A stretch of DNA of 64,000 nucleotides from Kitasatospora sp. NA04385 (GCF_013364235.1 NZ_CP054919.1:2501950-2565949), one strand, 5' to 3'. Numbered from the stretch's first letter, positions 28,434 to 38,047 are shown. A program made the numbers and translations. Notes: a model not told the origin generated them from the letters alone.

Positions 28434-29534
28434 ATGACCGGCAAGCACATCGTGGTGATCGGCGCGGGCTACGCGGGGCTGTCCGCCGCCGCCGGGATCG
28501 GCCGCGGGCCGGACCGGGTCACCCTGATCGCCCCCGAGCAGCGCTTCGGGCACCGCGTCCGGCAGCACGAGATCGCCGCCGGCCGCCGGGTCGCCCGCCC
28601 CGAGATCGCCCGCGTGCTGCGCGGGCGCCGGGTCGTCCACCTGGCCACCCGGGCCGTCGCGCTCGACCTGGCCGCCCGCGAGGTGCGCACCGAGGACGGC
28701 GGCCGGGTCGGGTACGACACCCTGGTGTACGCGCGCGGCAGCCGCACCGCCTGGGGCGACGTGCCGGGCGCCGCCGAGCACGCCTACTCGGCGGAGCGCG
28801 CCGAGGAACTGCGCGGCCGGCTCACCGCGGACCCGGCGCCCGCGACGCTCGCCGTGGTCGGCGGCGGGGCCACCGGCATCGAGCTGGCCGCCGAACTGGC
28901 CGAGGCGTACCCCGACCGGCAGGTCCGGCTGGTCGCGGCCGGGCAGGTCGGCGGCTGGCTGTCGGAACGCGGCCGGGCGCACGTCCTGGCCGTGCTCGGC
29001 CGCCTCGGGGTGCGGGTCCACGAGCACCACCGGGTCACCGTCGTCACCGCGGACGGGCTGGTCTGCGAAGGCGCGGACGCGGACGGGCCGGGCCGCGCGG
29101 GCGCGGAGCTGCCCGCCCAGGTGGTGGTGTGGGCCGCCTCGATGGAGCCGCACCCGCTGGCCGCCGCCTCCGGCCTGGCCGTCAACGCGCGCGGCCGGGC
29201 CCTGGTGGACGAGCACCTGCGCTCGCGCTCGCACCCCGAGGTGCACGTGGTCGGGGACGCCGCCGCCGTCGAGGTGCCCGGCATCGGCGAGCTGCGGATG
29301 GCCTGCGCCACCGCGATGCCGCAGGGCCGCTACCTGGCCAAGCTGCTCACCGGCCGCACCGACGAGCCGTTCTCCTACCGCTACGTCACCCAGTGCCTGA
29401 GCCTGGGGCGCGGCGAGGCGCTGGTGCAGCTGATCCACGGCGACGACTCGATGCGGCCCCGGGTGCTGACCGGCGTGGCCGGGCGGCTGGTCAAGGCGGG
29501 CATCGTCAAGGGCCTGCCGCTGTCGCTGCGCTGA
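28434..29534 (+). CDS. FAD-dependent NAD(P)/quinone-type oxidoreductase
   Basis: A 366-residue flavoprotein of the NDH-2/AIF-like pyridine nucleotide-disulfide oxidoreductase superfamily. The N-terminal FAD Rossmann motif is VVIGAGYAGLSAA, the central NAD(P) motif is VVGGGATGIELAAELAE near residues 141-157, and VHVVGDAAAVEVPG near the C-terminus contacts the flavin. There is no redox Cys pair. ATG at 28434 has GAGGAGG upstream. ECF41 sigma genes are typically followed by such redox genes, which makes control by the upstream sigma factor likely. The electron acceptor is unknown. Confidence 0.88.
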   Translation: MTGKHIVVIGAGYAGLSAAAGIGRGPDRVTLIAPEQRFGHRVRQHEIAAGRRVARPEIARVLRGRRVVHLATRAVALDLAAREVRTEDGGRVGYDTLVYARGSRTAWGDVPGAAEHAYSAERAEELRGRLTADPAPATLAVVGGGATGIELAAELAEAYPDRQVRLVAAGQVGGWLSERGRAHVLAVLGRLGVRVHEHHRVTVVTADGLVCEGADADGPGRAGAELPAQVVVWAASMEPHPLAAASGLAVNARGRALVDEHLRSRSHPEVHVVGDAAAVEVPGIGELRMACATAMPQGRYLAKLLTGRTDEPFSYRYVTQCLSLGRGEALVQLIHGDDSMRPRVLTGVAGRLVKAGIVKGLPLSLR

Positions 29535-29539
29535 AACGG

Positions 29540-29583
29540 CGGCGGGCCGGCACCCCCCGGTGGAAGGGGGTGCCAGCCCGCCG
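29540..29583. terminator. bidirectional terminator between oxidoreductase and lepA
   Basis: Outer arms CGGCGGGC and GCCCGCCG and inner arms GGCACCCCC and GGGGGTGCC make a 17-bp stem with one C-A mismatch and an 8-nt loop. It lies between two convergent genes whose stops are 70 nt apart and would serve both. Confidence 0.85.
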
Positions 29584-29603
29584 TAGCAGCCCGTCCGGAG
29601 AAG

Positions 29604-31472
29604 CTACTTCTTCTCCTTCGGGGCCTCCGCGTCCGTCGACAGCGCGGCGATGAAGGCCTCCTGCGGGACCTCCACCCGGCCGACCATCTTCATCCGCTTC
29701 TTGCCTTCCTTCTGCTTCTCCAGCAGCTTGCGCTTGCGCGAGATGTCACCGCCGTAGCACTTGGCGAGGACGTCCTTGCGGATCGCCCGGACCGTCTCGC
29801 GGGCGATCACCCGGGAGCCGATCGCGGCCTGGATCGGCACCTCGAACTGCTGGCGCGGGATCAGCTTCTGCAGCTTGCCGGCCATCATCACGCCGTAGTT
29901 GTAGGCCTTGTCCTTGTGCACGATCGCGGAGAACGCGTCCACCGCGTCGCCGTGCAGCAGGATGTCGACCTTGACCAGGTTGGCGGACTGCTCGCCGATG
30001 GGCTCGTAGTCGAGCGAGGCGTAGCCGCGGGTCTTGGACTTCAGCTGGTCGAAGAAGTCGAAGACGATCTCGGCGAGCGGCAGGGTGTAGCGCAGCTCCA
30101 CCCGGTCCTCGGAGAGGTAGTCCATGCCCTGGAGGGTGCCGCGGCGGGACTGGCAGAGCTCCATGATCGCGCCGACGAACTCGTTCGGGGCGAGGATGGT
30201 GCCGCGCACCACCGGCTCGAACACCTCGGCGATCTTGCCGGTGGGGAACTCGCTCGGGTTGGTGACGGTGTGCTCGGTGCCGTCCTCCATGATCACCCGG
30301 TAGATCACGTTCGGGGCGGTGGAGATCAGGTCGAGGTTGAACTCGCGCTCCAGGCGCTCCCGGATGATCTCCAGGTGCAGCAGGCCGAGGAAGCCGCAGC
30401 GGTAGCCGAAGCCGAGCGCGACCGAGGTCTCCGGCTCGTAGACCAGTGCGGCGTCGTTCAGCCGCAGCTTGTCCAGCGCGTCGCGCAGCAGCGGGTAGTC
30501 CGAGCCGTCCAGCGGGTAGAGGCCGGAGAACACCATCGGGCGCGGGTCCTTGTAGCCGCCGAGGGCCTCGGTGGCGCCCTTGTTCTGCGAGGTGATGGTG
30601 TCGCCGACCTTGGACTGCCGGACGTCCTTCACACCGGTGATGATGTAGCCCACCTCGCCGACGCCGAGGCCGTCGGCGACCTTGGGTTCCGGCGAGATGA
30701 CGCCGATCTCCAGCAGCTCGTGGGTCGCGCCGGTGGACATCATGGCGATCCGCTCGCGCTTGGTGAGCTGGCCGTCCACCACTCGCACGTAGGTGACCAC
30801 GCCGCGGTAGGCGTCGTACACCGAGTCGAAGATCATCGCGCGGGCCGGGGCGTTCTTGACGCCGACCGGGGCCGGGATCTTCTCGACCACGTGGTCGAGC
30901 AGGTCCTCGACGCCGAGGCCGGTCTTGGCGGAGACCTTCAGCACGTCGGCCGGGTCGCAGCCGATGATGTGCGCGATCTCGGCGGCGTACTTCTCCGGCT
31001 GGGCGGCCGGCAGGTCGATCTTGTTGAGCACCGGGATGATCGTGAGGTCGTTCTCCAGCGCCAGGTACAGGTTGGCGAGGGTCTGCGCCTCGATGCCCTG
31101 GGCGGCGTCGACCACCAGGATGGTCCCCTCGCAGGCCGCGAGGGAGCGGGACACCTCGTACGTGAAGTCCACGTGGCCGGGGGTGTCGATCATGTTGAGG
31201 ATGTGCGTCGTGCCCGCGTTCTCACCGGACCTGGGCGCCCACGGGAGGCGGACGGCCTGGGACTTGATGGTGATGCCGCGCTCGCGCTCGATGTCCATCC
31301 GGTCGAGGTACTGGGCGCGCATCTGCCGGGGGTCCACCACGCCGGTGATCTGCAGCATCCGGTCGGCGAGCGTCGACTTGCCGTGGTCGATGTGGGCGAT
31401 GATGCAGAAGTTGCGGATCACCGCCGGGTCAGTACGGCTGGGCTCTGGCACGTTGCTGGGGGTCGCGGGCAC
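29604..31472 (-). CDS. lepA: elongation factor 4 (LepA)
   Basis: A ribosome-associated translational GTPase that back-translocates or remodels stalled ribosomes. The 622-residue length is standard. The G1 motif AHIDHGKST is near residues 25-33, [14 protein letters not shown] is the switch I region, DTPGHVDF is G3 and NKIDLP is G4. The family-specific C-terminal domain ends in [33 protein letters not shown] at 31472 gives an N-terminus ([22 protein letters not shown]) like that of other Streptomyces LepA proteins. It is divergent from the ABM gene and rpsT. Confidence 0.97.
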   Translation of the reverse strand: MPATPSNVPEPSRTDPAVIRNFCIIAHIDHGKSTLADRMLQITGVVDPRQMRAQYLDRMDIERERGITIKSQAVRLPWAPRSGENAGTTHILNMIDTPGHVDFTYEVSRSLAACEGTILVVDAAQGIEAQTLANLYLALENDLTIIPVLNKIDLPAAQPEKYAAEIAHIIGCDPADVLKVSAKTGLGVEDLLDHVVEKIPAPVGVKNAPARAMIFDSVYDAYRGVVTYVRVVDGQLTKRERIAMMSTGATHELLEIGVISPEPKVADGLGVGEVGYIITGVKDVRQSKVGDTITSQNKGATEALGGYKDPRPMVFSGLYPLDGSDYPLLRDALDKLRLNDAALVYEPETSVALGFGYRCGFLGLLHLEIIRERLEREFNLDLISTAPNVIYRVIMEDGTEHTVTNPSEFPTGKIAEVFEPVVRGTILAPNEFVGAIMELCQSRRGTLQGMDYLSEDRVELRYTLPLAEIVFDFFDQLKSKTRGYASLDYEPIGEQSANLVKVDILLHGDAVDAFSAIVHKDKAYNYGVMMAGKLQKLIPRQQFEVPIQAAIGSRVIARETVRAIRKDVLAKCYGGDISRKRKLLEKQKEGKKRMKMVGRVEVPQEAFIAALSTDAEAPKEKK

Positions 31473-31575
31473 CTTGGTCCGATTTCTGATCCGATCAATA
31501 TGGTTCCGTCCATCCTCCCATGCCGAACGGCCCTCGGTCCTTCCCGCCCGAGCGGGGGTGCGGGACGATCCCTCC

Positions 31576-31881
31576 ATGATCTTGGAAAGCGCGCTGCTCG
31601 ACGTCCGCCCCGGCCGGGAGGAGGCCTTCCTCGCCGCCTTCGCCGAGGCCCGCCCGCTGATCGCCGCCCAGCCCGGCTTCCGCTCGCTGGAACTGCGCCG
31701 CTGCCTGGACGCGGGCAGCACCTCGCGCTTCCTGCTGCAGGTGGGCTGGGACACCCTGGAGGACCACACCGAGGGCTTCCGCCGCTCCGCCGAGTACGGG
31801 CGCTGGCGCGAACTGCTGCACCACTTCTACGACCCGTTCCCGACCGTCGAGCACTACGGCGAGCCGCTGCTCACCGCCTGA
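31576..31881 (+). CDS. antibiotic biosynthesis monooxygenase (ABM) domain protein
   Basis: A 101-residue single-domain protein with the ferredoxin-like ABM fold. [29 protein letters not shown] is the N-terminal strand-helix unit, and [38 protein letters not shown] follows. Family members include quinone-forming monooxygenases and heme-degrading enzymes, but many have no known activity. ATG at 31576 lies between the divergent lepA and rpsT. It is commonly found beside lepA-rpsT in Streptomyces, though not functionally linked as far as I know. Confidence 0.82.
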   Translation: MILESALLDVRPGREEAFLAAFAEARPLIAAQPGFRSLELRRCLDAGSTSRFLLQVGWDTLEDHTEGFRRSAEYGRWRELLHHFYDPFPTVEHYGEPLLTA

Positions 31882-31915
31882 CCCGCCGTCAGCCGTGCGG
31901 CCCCGCCGGTCCGGT

Positions 31916-31945
31916 TTGGGCCGACCGGGACGGCCCTGGTAGCGT
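31916..31945 (+). promoter_or_regulatory. candidate sigma-70-type promoter for rpsT
   Basis: TTGGGC (31916-31921), 18 bases, TAGCGT (31940-31945). Both boxes fit the Streptomyces HrdB pattern TTGNNN / TANNNT. Transcription would start near 31952, giving a leader of about 97 nt before the rpsT GTG. Confidence 0.5.
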
Positions 31946-32048
31946 GGGCCGCTGCACTCCGCCCTCGGCATGCCCTCTCAGCAGGCCCGAGCGGCACCCG
32001 GGGTGCGACCCGTCGTAGCAAACGATTCACACAGACTGAGGCTCATTC

Positions 32049-32312
32049 GTGGCGAACATCAAGTCCCAGATCAAGCGCAACAAGACCAACGAGAAGGCGC
32101 GCCTGCGCAACAAGGCCGTCAAGTCCTCGCTGAAGACCGCCCTGCGCAAGGCCCGCGAGGCCGCTGCCGCCGGTGAGACCGAGAAGGCCACCGTGCTGGC
32201 CCGCGCCGCCTCCAAGGCCCTCGACAAGGCCGTGAGCAAGGGCGTCATCCACAAGAACCAGGCCGCCAACAAGAAGTCGGCGATCACCAAGCGCGTCAAC
32301 GCCGCCGCCTGA
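32049..32312 (+). CDS. rpsT: 30S ribosomal protein S20
   Basis: An 87-residue, Lys/Ala-rich all-helical protein of the 30S body that binds 16S rRNA. It begins [24 protein letters not shown] and contains [24 protein letters not shown], which is diagnostic. The start is GTG at 32049. It is monocistronic: a promoter-like pair lies upstream and a 7-bp hairpin follows 14 nt after the stop. It is divergent from lepA with only the ABM gene between, the common actinobacterial arrangement. Confidence 0.98.
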   Translation: MANIKSQIKRNKTNEKARLRNKAVKSSLKTALRKAREAAAAGETEKATVLARAASKALDKAVSKGVIHKNQAANKKSAITKRVNAAA

Positions 32313-32325
32313 TCGAGTTCTTCCC

Positions 32326-32344
32326 GGTACGGCCCGCCCGTACC
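32326..32344 (+). terminator. hairpin directly after rpsT
   Basis: GGTACGG (32326-32332) and CCGTACC (32338-32344) form a perfect 7-bp stem with a 5-nt loop, 14 nt after the rpsT stop. A second small stem (GGTGCC/GGCACC, 32347-32364) follows at once. Together they are a plausible terminator. Confidence 0.65.
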
Positions 32345-32465
32345 CCGGTGCCCCACCGGGCACCACCCCGGTCGATGTGACCAGCGGCCCTCTACCCGCC
32401 CCCACCGACCACCGCTCCCGGCGCCCCGGCCCTCTACCCGGAGTCCCGAGGAGCCGCACGACCCC

Positions 32466-32505
32466 GTACCGCACGCGGCCTGCGTTCGCCACGCGGGTGC
32501 GGTAC
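32466..32505. other. inverted repeat in rpsT 3' region
   Basis: GTACCGCAC (32466-32474) and GTGCGGTAC (32497-32505) form a perfect 9-bp stem around a 22-nt GC-rich loop. It lies 150 nt downstream of rpsT, in a 488-nt stretch (32313-32800) without a convincing gene. The role is unclear: terminator part, RNA element or chance. Confidence 0.45.
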
Positions 32506-32547
32506 CCCAGCTCCACGGCGAGAGCGCCCGACTCCGGGCCCTCGCCC

Positions 32548-32581
32548 CGACTGCCCGCCCGGGCCTCCGGGCGGGCAGTCG
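32548..32581. terminator. very stable 15-bp hairpin, intergenic
   Basis: CGACTGCCCGCCCGG (32548-32562) and its exact complement (32567-32581) surround a 4-nt loop. The stem is strong enough to stop transcription even without a U-tract. It lies 236 nt after rpsT and 220 nt before the next gene, both rightward, so a transcript unit may exist between it and rpsT. Confidence 0.7.
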
Positions 32582-32800
32582 GCGTTTCCGGCCCGGTGCT
32601 CGTTCACCGCTTCCCGCCTCCTACCGCCTCCCCCGCCTCCCCGCTGGACCGCTCGACTCGACCGCTCGCCTGCGGCCGATCGGGTCGTTTGAACGGGTGA
32701 CGGGCGTCAACCTGCGTACCCGCTCGGAATCGGCTCCGGCCGGACGGCGGGGGTAGGGTGCGTGGCACCTTCCGTGCCCGATCGACTACGCAGGGGAACG

Positions 32801-33667
32801 ATGTCGACTCCACCTCCTCCGCCGCCGCCCCCGGGGCACGGCCCTGCCGTCGGGGCGGCTGCGGCTGCGGCCTCGGCTGTCGGCAACGGGCCGGTCGGCG
32901 GGCCCGGCCACGGGTCCCCGGCGGTGCCTCGCGGGCGGCACGGCGGCGGAACGGGCACCGCGACGGGCGGGGGCGGCCGAGCCGGAGGGCGCGGTACCGG
33001 CGGGCGGGGGCGGCGCCGGGAACGCAGACGCGGAGTGTGGTGGGGCGTCGGCGGCGCGGTGCTGGCCTCCGCGGTGTGGTCGGTCGCCGTACTGACCATG
33101 CCGCCGCTGGTGCGCGGCATCCTCGGCGAGCCGGCCGCCCCCTCCCCCGCCGGCTACCGGGTCTCCGACGACCTGTGCGCCACCGCCGCCCTGCCCGCCC
33201 TCGACCGGCTGTACCCCGCCCCGTCCGGCAGCCCGTACCACTACACGACGCGCCACCGGGTGCTGGACGAGATGTACTGCAGCCAGTACCGCACGAAGGC
33301 CGACAACGACTCCGAGCACTACTCGCTCTACCTCCAGGTGCAACTGCACCACCAGGTCGACCCGCGCCCGGAGTTCGGCGCCCAGCGCGAGGGCCTGGCC
33401 CAGCGCAGCTACCTGATCAGCCCGGTGTCCGAACTCGGCGACGAGGCCTACCTCGGCTACCTCGACGACCCGGACCGCAACGACCCCGCCCGGCACCACC
33501 TCACCCAGGTCCTGTACGTCCGGCAGGGCGGCATGACCTGCTACGCGGGCTGGTCCGGCTCCTACCAGGACGGCCGGGCCACCGCCCCCGACCTCGACCG
33601 GATCCGCAGCGCCCTCGTCTCCGACACCCGCGACCTGCTGCGCGGCCTCGGCGGCTCCCCTGCCTGA
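32801..33667 (+). CDS. proline-rich membrane protein of unknown function
   Basis: A 288-residue protein in three parts. Residues 1-80 are low complexity: a run of eight Pro, then Ala/Gly-rich and an Arg/Gly-rich stretch. A single transmembrane helix follows at about 82-103 (WWGVGGAVLASAVWSVAVL). The remaining 180 residues look like an extracellular domain with several Cys (DLCATA, EMYCSQY, GMTCYAG) and no recognised family. ATG at 32801 has an AGGGGAA ribosome site; upstream in-frame codons lack one. It converges with holA, with 88 nt between stops. Confidence 0.75.
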   Translation: MSTPPPPPPPPGHGPAVGAAAAAASAVGNGPVGGPGHGSPAVPRGRHGGGTGTATGGGGRAGGRGTGGRGRRRERRRGVWWGVGGAVLASAVWSVAVLTMPPLVRGILGEPAAPSPAGYRVSDDLCATAALPALDRLYPAPSGSPYHYTTRHRVLDEMYCSQYRTKADNDSEHYSLYLQVQLHHQVDPRPEFGAQREGLAQRSYLISPVSELGDEAYLGYLDDPDRNDPARHHLTQVLYVRQGGMTCYAGWSGSYQDGRATAPDLDRIRSALVSDTRDLLRGLGGSPA

Positions 33668-33755
33668 CCGTCCCGGGCCTTGACCGTCCCTGCTCCGGGC
33701 CGGGGCCCATGGCCGGGGTTCGGGGTCGGGGTCGGAGTCCGGGCTGCGCAGGACC

Positions 33756-34751
33756 CTAGTAGGGGCGGGAGCCCGCCCGGGAGGCCCGGGCCACGGCGAC
33801 GACGGCGCGTTCGAGCGCGTACGCCGGGTCGTCGGAGCCGCCCTTCACGGCGGCGTCGGCCTCCGCGACGGCGGTCAGCGCGGCGGCCACGCCGTCGCCG
33901 GTCCAGCCGCGCATCTGCTGGCGCACCCGGTCGACCTTCCAGGGCGGCATGCCGAGCTCGCGCGCCAGGTCACCGGGCCGCAGGTTGCGGCCCGCAGAGG
34001 CGAGCCGGCCGATGCTGCGGACGCCGGAGGCGAGCGCGTAGGTGATGCCGGTCGGCGGCTGGCCGACGGCCAGGGCCCAGCGCAGCCGTTCCAGCGCCTC
34101 GGCGGCCCGCCCGGTCACCGCGAGGTCGGCCACCTCGAAGCCCGTCGCCTCGGCGCGGCCGCTGTAGTACTTGGCGACCGCCGTCTCGTCGATCGGTCCT
34201 TCGACGTCCGCGGTCAACTGGCTGCACGCGGCGGACAGTTCACGCAGATCACTGCCCAGGGAGTCCAGCAGCGCCTGGCAGGCCTCGGGGCTGGCGGCCC
34301 GCCCCAGGGTGCGGAACTCGTTGCGGATGAAGGCCAGTTTCTCGCTCGCCTTGGTGAGCTTCGCGCAGGCGACCTCCCGGGCGCCCGTCTTCTTCGCCGC
34401 GTCCAGCAACCCCTTGCCCTTGGCGCCGCCCGCGTGCACCAGCACCATGATCACTTCTTCGGCCGGCGACTCCAGGTACGCCTTGACCTCCTTGACCGAG
34501 TCGGCCGAGAGGTCCTGTGCGGCCCTGACCACGATGACCTTCCGCTCCGCGAAGAGCGAGGGCGTGGTGAGCTCCGCCAACTGCCCCGGCTGCAGGGCGC
34601 CCGGCGCGAGATCCCGGACGTCCGTCTCCGGGTCGGCCGCCCGAGCCGCGGCCACCACCGCGGCCACCGCGCGGTCGAGCAACAGCTCCTCCTGGCCGAC
34701 CGCAACGGTCAGCGGGGCGAGCAGGTCATCGGGTGCACTCTTCCTGGCCAT
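33756..34751 (-). CDS. holA: DNA polymerase III subunit delta
   Basis: The clamp-loader delta subunit, which opens the beta sliding clamp. The 331-residue protein has the actinobacterial HolA layout: an N-terminal AAA-like domain without a working P-loop (LTVAVGQEELLLDRAVAAVV, then FAERKVIVVRAAQDLSADSVKEVKAYLESPAEEVIMVLVH) and a helical C-terminal collar (GRNLRPGDLARELGMPPWKVDRVRQQMRGW). ATG at 34751 follows GGTGGG; longer upstream extensions are low-quality sequence. comEC lies upstream on the same strand, a frequent bacterial association of comEC and holA, here split by one small opposite-strand gene. Confidence 0.94.
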   Translation of the reverse strand: MARKSAPDDLLAPLTVAVGQEELLLDRAVAAVVAAARAADPETDVRDLAPGALQPGQLAELTTPSLFAERKVIVVRAAQDLSADSVKEVKAYLESPAEEVIMVLVHAGGAKGKGLLDAAKKTGAREVACAKLTKASEKLAFIRNEFRTLGRAASPEACQALLDSLGSDLRELSAACSQLTADVEGPIDETAVAKYYSGRAEATGFEVADLAVTGRAAEALERLRWALAVGQPPTGITYALASGVRSIGRLASAGRNLRPGDLARELGMPPWKVDRVRQQMRGWTGDGVAAALTAVAEADAAVKGGSDDPAYALERAVVAVARASRAGSRPY

Positions 34752-34911
34752 CGCCCACCAGGATCGCACGCCGCGCGGACAGCCCACCGCACCACGGCCC
34801 TTCCCTCCTTCCGTCCGCACCCGTCCGTGCTCCGTCCGTGCTCCGTCCGCCCTCCCCGCTGGGAGGCGGGGCCAATGCCGTACCCGCCTCAGGGCTGAGG
34901 AGAATGTTGGC

Positions 34912-35175
34912 GTGATCGAGAACAATGACCGTCAGTTGCTCGTCCTCCCCGACCGCGATGCGGCGGAGGAGGTCGCTGAGGAATTGAGCGTGCGCTGGCC
35001 CGAACTGGGCGACGTCGAGGTGGTCCGGGACTCCCTCGCCGGTGAGGACGACGCCGAGGACGCCCAGTGGCTGGTAGTGGTCGAGGCCCCCGAGGACGAG
35101 GGCTGGACCACCCGGCTACTGACCCAGCTCGACCAGCTGGTCGCCGAACAGGACGGCTGGCGAGAACAGGGCTGA
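34912..35175 (+). CDS. small acidic protein of unknown function
   Basis: An 87-residue, strongly acidic protein (LAGEDDAEDAQWLVVVEAPEDEGW) with no membrane segment. GTG at 34912 is chosen because GAGGAG lies 9 nt upstream; an ATG seen nearby is in another frame. A terminator follows 57 nt after the stop, so it is a single-gene unit between the leftward holA and comEC. Predicted beta-alpha-beta pattern with a Leu-rich helix (LLTQLDQLVAEQ). No family recognised. Confidence 0.7.
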   Translation: MIENNDRQLLVLPDRDAAEEVAEELSVRWPELGDVEVVRDSLAGEDDAEDAQWLVVVEAPEDEGWTTRLLTQLDQLVAEQDGWREQG

Positions 35176-35232
35176 CGCTCTCCCACCCACTGTCGACCAC
35201 ACTCTTTCCTCCCTTTCCTCCCTATCGATGGC

Positions 35233-35275
35233 CCCGCCCGAACGAGGTGCCCCCACCCGCTCGGGCGGGCGTTTT
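35233..35275 (+). terminator. intrinsic terminator after the small acidic protein
   Basis: CCCGCCCGA (35233-35241) pairs with TCGGGCGGG (35261-35269), followed at once by CGTTTT. It is one of the few hairpins here with a real T-run. It also sits 52 nt beyond the convergent comEC stop. Confidence 0.75.
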
Positions 35276-35326
35276 CATCCCGGAGGCCACCGCGGCGACC
35301 GCCCCGGTCGTCACCCGATGCGGCGG

Positions 35327-38047
35327 TCATCCGTGGACCGGATGCGAACGCGTCGCCACCGCCAGGCTCCGCGAGTCGCCGAGGACGGCGATGTCCCCGG
35401 AGCGGTCGGTCCGGACCACCGTTGCACCGAGCGCCTCCAACCCGGTCACGGTCTGGGGCGCCGGGTGCCCGTACGGGTTGTCCGTCCCGCAGGAGATCAG
35501 GGCCAGTCTCGGGCGGAGCGCCGCCATCAACGTCCAGTCCTGGTTCGCCGACCCGTGGTGCGCCACCTTGAGGACGTCCACCCTCCCCACCCTCGGCGGC
35601 CCGGGCCCGCTCTCCGCCCGCTGAGCCGAAGCCGAAGCCGGGGCCGGAGGCGGGGGGCGGGGTGGTGCGCCGAGTGCCAGCACGGCGGCCTGGGCCGGGG
35701 GTTCCAGGTCTCCGAGCAGGGCGACTCGCAGTGGGGCGGCGGGCGGACCGAGTACGGCGAGGATCGCGATGCTGGAGTTGTTCGGCCCCTCGGCCTCGGG
35801 AGCCGGGGGCACGCTCGGCCACAGGACCTCCCAGGAGAGTTCCGCTCCGGCGGTGCGCCGCTCGCCGCGCTGCGCGCGCTCCACCGGGATGCCTCCGGCA
35901 GCCGCCCAGCGGAGCACCCGGGACCGTTCGCCGTCCGATTCGCCCGCACCTGTCACCTCGATCGCTCCGACCGACCTGCCCCGCAGCACCCCGGGGGTGC
36001 CTTCCACGTGGTCGGCGTGGAAGTGGGTGAGGATCAGCACGGGAATCCTGGTCACTCCGAGGCCGCGCAAGCAGGCGTCGGCCGCCTTGGGGTCCGGCCC
36101 GACGTCCACCACCACGGCGGCCCCCGGTTCGACGGGCAGGACGGTCATGTCGCCCTGCCCGATGTCGCACATCGCCAACCGCCACCCCGGTGCGGGCCAA
36201 CCGGTTGCCAGCCGGACGACGGAGGCCGGGCGCAGCAGCAGTACCGGCAGTAGCAGAGCGACCGCGAGCACGACCAGGGCTCTCGTCTTCCGGCTGCGGG
36301 AGCGGTGGCCGGCCAGTAGCGGTGGTACCGCCCAGGCCAGTGAGACGATCACCACGGCCAGCAGGACCGCACCGAACATCCCTGCGGGCCAGGCGAGTTC
36401 GGCCCCCGGAAGCTCCGCTCCGTGCCGTGCGACGGCGACCAGCCAGCCGACCGGCAGCGCCGCGAGGTCCGTCAGGAACTCCGCCGCTCCCTTCCAGAGC
36501 GGCGCGATCGCGAGCGCGGCGAACCCCAGCAGGGTGGCGGGGGCGACCGCGATCTCGGCCAGGAGGTTGCACGGCACCCCGACCAGGCTGACCCGGGGTG
36601 CGAGCAGGACGGTGACCGGCGAGCAGAACGCCTGGGCCGCTGCGGTGGCCCCGACCGCCGCCGCCAGGTGGTGCGGCCAGCGGCGTGCCCGGAGCGCCGC
36701 CGTCCATCTCGGGCCGAGCACCAGCAGCCCGGCAGTGGCCAGCGCGGAGAGCAGGAACCCGTAGGAACGGGCCAGGTGCGGGTCCACCAGGATCAGGATC
36801 AGTACCGCGCCGGACAGGGCCGGGACTCCTCTCCGGGGCCGGCCGGTGGCTAGGGCCAGCAGTCCGATCAGCCCGGTGGCGGCGGCTCTGAGCACGCTCG
36901 GGTCGGGTCGGCAGACGGTGACGAACGCCAGCGTCAGCGCCGTCCCGAACAGCGCCGTGGTGCGGAACGAGAGACCCAGCAGCCCGGCCAGGCCGCCCCG
37001 GACGGGTGCGTCGGGGTCGCTCGGTGTGCCGCCGACCAGAACGGCCAGGACGATCGCCAGGTTGGCGCCGCTCACCGCGACCAGGTGGCCGAGGTCGGTG
37101 GCCCGGAACGCGTCCGACAGGTCGTCGGGCAGCCGGGACACGTCCCCCACCACCAGCCCGGGGAGCAGCCCCCGGATGTCCGGCGAGAGATGGTCGCAGG
37201 CGTCGCGGAGCCCTTTGCGGAGGTGGGCCGCGAGACGCTGCGGGAGGTTCGGCGGCGCGATGACGCGTGGCGGCCCCTGCGGGACGAGCAGCGCCGCGGT
37301 ATCGGTGCGGGGCGCTCCCGACCCGCCTGCGGTCGGCGCCCGCTCCGGCAGCACCTCGGCTCGTAGTTCCAGTCCGGTGGAGGGGGTCAGCCGCTGCCAC
37401 GGGTAGTCCTCCTGGGAACGGATCAGCAGGGTGACGGGTGTGCGGGTGGCGGTGGACGGCGGAGCGGGGCCGCCACGGGAGACGGGGGCGGCACGAACCC
37501 GGGTGACGAGTGCGGGAATGGTGAGGGTCGGCCGGGACAGCGAACTGCCCCGGGTGTGCGAACGGTGCTGTTTCGGATCGCCGGTGACGGTCAGTTCGAC
37601 GGTGATCTCAGGGTTGGCGGGTCTCTCCGCTTCGGGTTCTCCCGCCCCGCTCCGCTCGTCGCCATCGGCCCGCTGCCCTGCCCCGGCGGGCGGTAAGGCG
37701 GTGGGCGGTGCGGCAGTGGGCGGTGCGACGGCGGGTGGTACGGATGGGTGGGCCAGCGCGGGCAGTGGGCCCCGGTGCAGGTCGGCGGTGTGCAGGACGG
37801 TGGTGGTGGCCGCTGCGGCGGCGGTCAGCAGGACGGCTGCGGCGAGGCGGTGGATCGAACGGCGGGGTCCTTTGGCGGCGAGCAGAGCGAGGGAGGCCGC
37901 TGCGGCCACCAGCGCGGCCAGCAGCAGCGCCGGATGTCGGTCCGGATCCAGACCGAGGACGGCGGCGCTGACCGCCCAGGCCGTTCCGGCCGGGAGGAGC
38001 AGTCGGTAGTCGGTCCGGTGGTGAACTGCGGCAGTTGTGGCCGGCAT
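35327..38047 (-). CDS. comEC: ComEC/Rec2-type DNA uptake channel protein
   Basis: A 906-residue polytopic membrane protein. Hydrophobic helices begin at about residues 15-60, followed by a soluble OB-like part (residues about 130-280). The ComEC core contains HLVAVSGANLAIVLAVLVGG, and the C-terminal metallo-beta-lactamase-like domain has ILTHFHADHVEGTPGVL. In competent bacteria ComEC passes single-stranded DNA through the membrane and the lactamase-like domain may act as a nuclease. ATG at 38047 has GAGAGGAG upstream; an earlier ATG at 38068 is less well placed. comEA lies 596 nt upstream on the same strand. Confidence 0.93.
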   Translation of the reverse strand: MPATTAAVHHRTDYRLLLPAGTAWAVSAAVLGLDPDRHPALLLAALVAAAASLALLAAKGPRRSIHRLAAAVLLTAAAAATTTVLHTADLHRGPLPALAHPSVPPAVAPPTAAPPTALPPAGAGQRADGDERSGAGEPEAERPANPEITVELTVTGDPKQHRSHTRGSSLSRPTLTIPALVTRVRAAPVSRGGPAPPSTATRTPVTLLIRSQEDYPWQRLTPSTGLELRAEVLPERAPTAGGSGAPRTDTAALLVPQGPPRVIAPPNLPQRLAAHLRKGLRDACDHLSPDIRGLLPGLVVGDVSRLPDDLSDAFRATDLGHLVAVSGANLAIVLAVLVGGTPSDPDAPVRGGLAGLLGLSFRTTALFGTALTLAFVTVCRPDPSVLRAAATGLIGLLALATGRPRRGVPALSGAVLILILVDPHLARSYGFLLSALATAGLLVLGPRWTAALRARRWPHHLAAAVGATAAAQAFCSPVTVLLAPRVSLVGVPCNLLAEIAVAPATLLGFAALAIAPLWKGAAEFLTDLAALPVGWLVAVARHGAELPGAELAWPAGMFGAVLLAVVIVSLAWAVPPLLAGHRSRSRKTRALVVLAVALLLPVLLLRPASVVRLATGWPAPGWRLAMCDIGQGDMTVLPVEPGAAVVVDVGPDPKAADACLRGLGVTRIPVLILTHFHADHVEGTPGVLRGRSVGAIEVTGAGESDGERSRVLRWAAAGGIPVERAQRGERRTAGAELSWEVLWPSVPPAPEAEGPNNSSIAILAVLGPPAAPLRVALLGDLEPPAQAAVLALGAPPRPPPPAPASASAQRAESGPGPPRVGRVDVLKVAHHGSANQDWTLMAALRPRLALISCGTDNPYGHPAPQTVTGLEALGATVVRTDRSGDIAVLGDSRSLAVATRSHPVHG

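Noticed and set aside
34810..34860. CCGTCCGTGCT repeats before the small acidic protein
   Set aside because: Only two short copies in GC-rich spacer, with no further structure.
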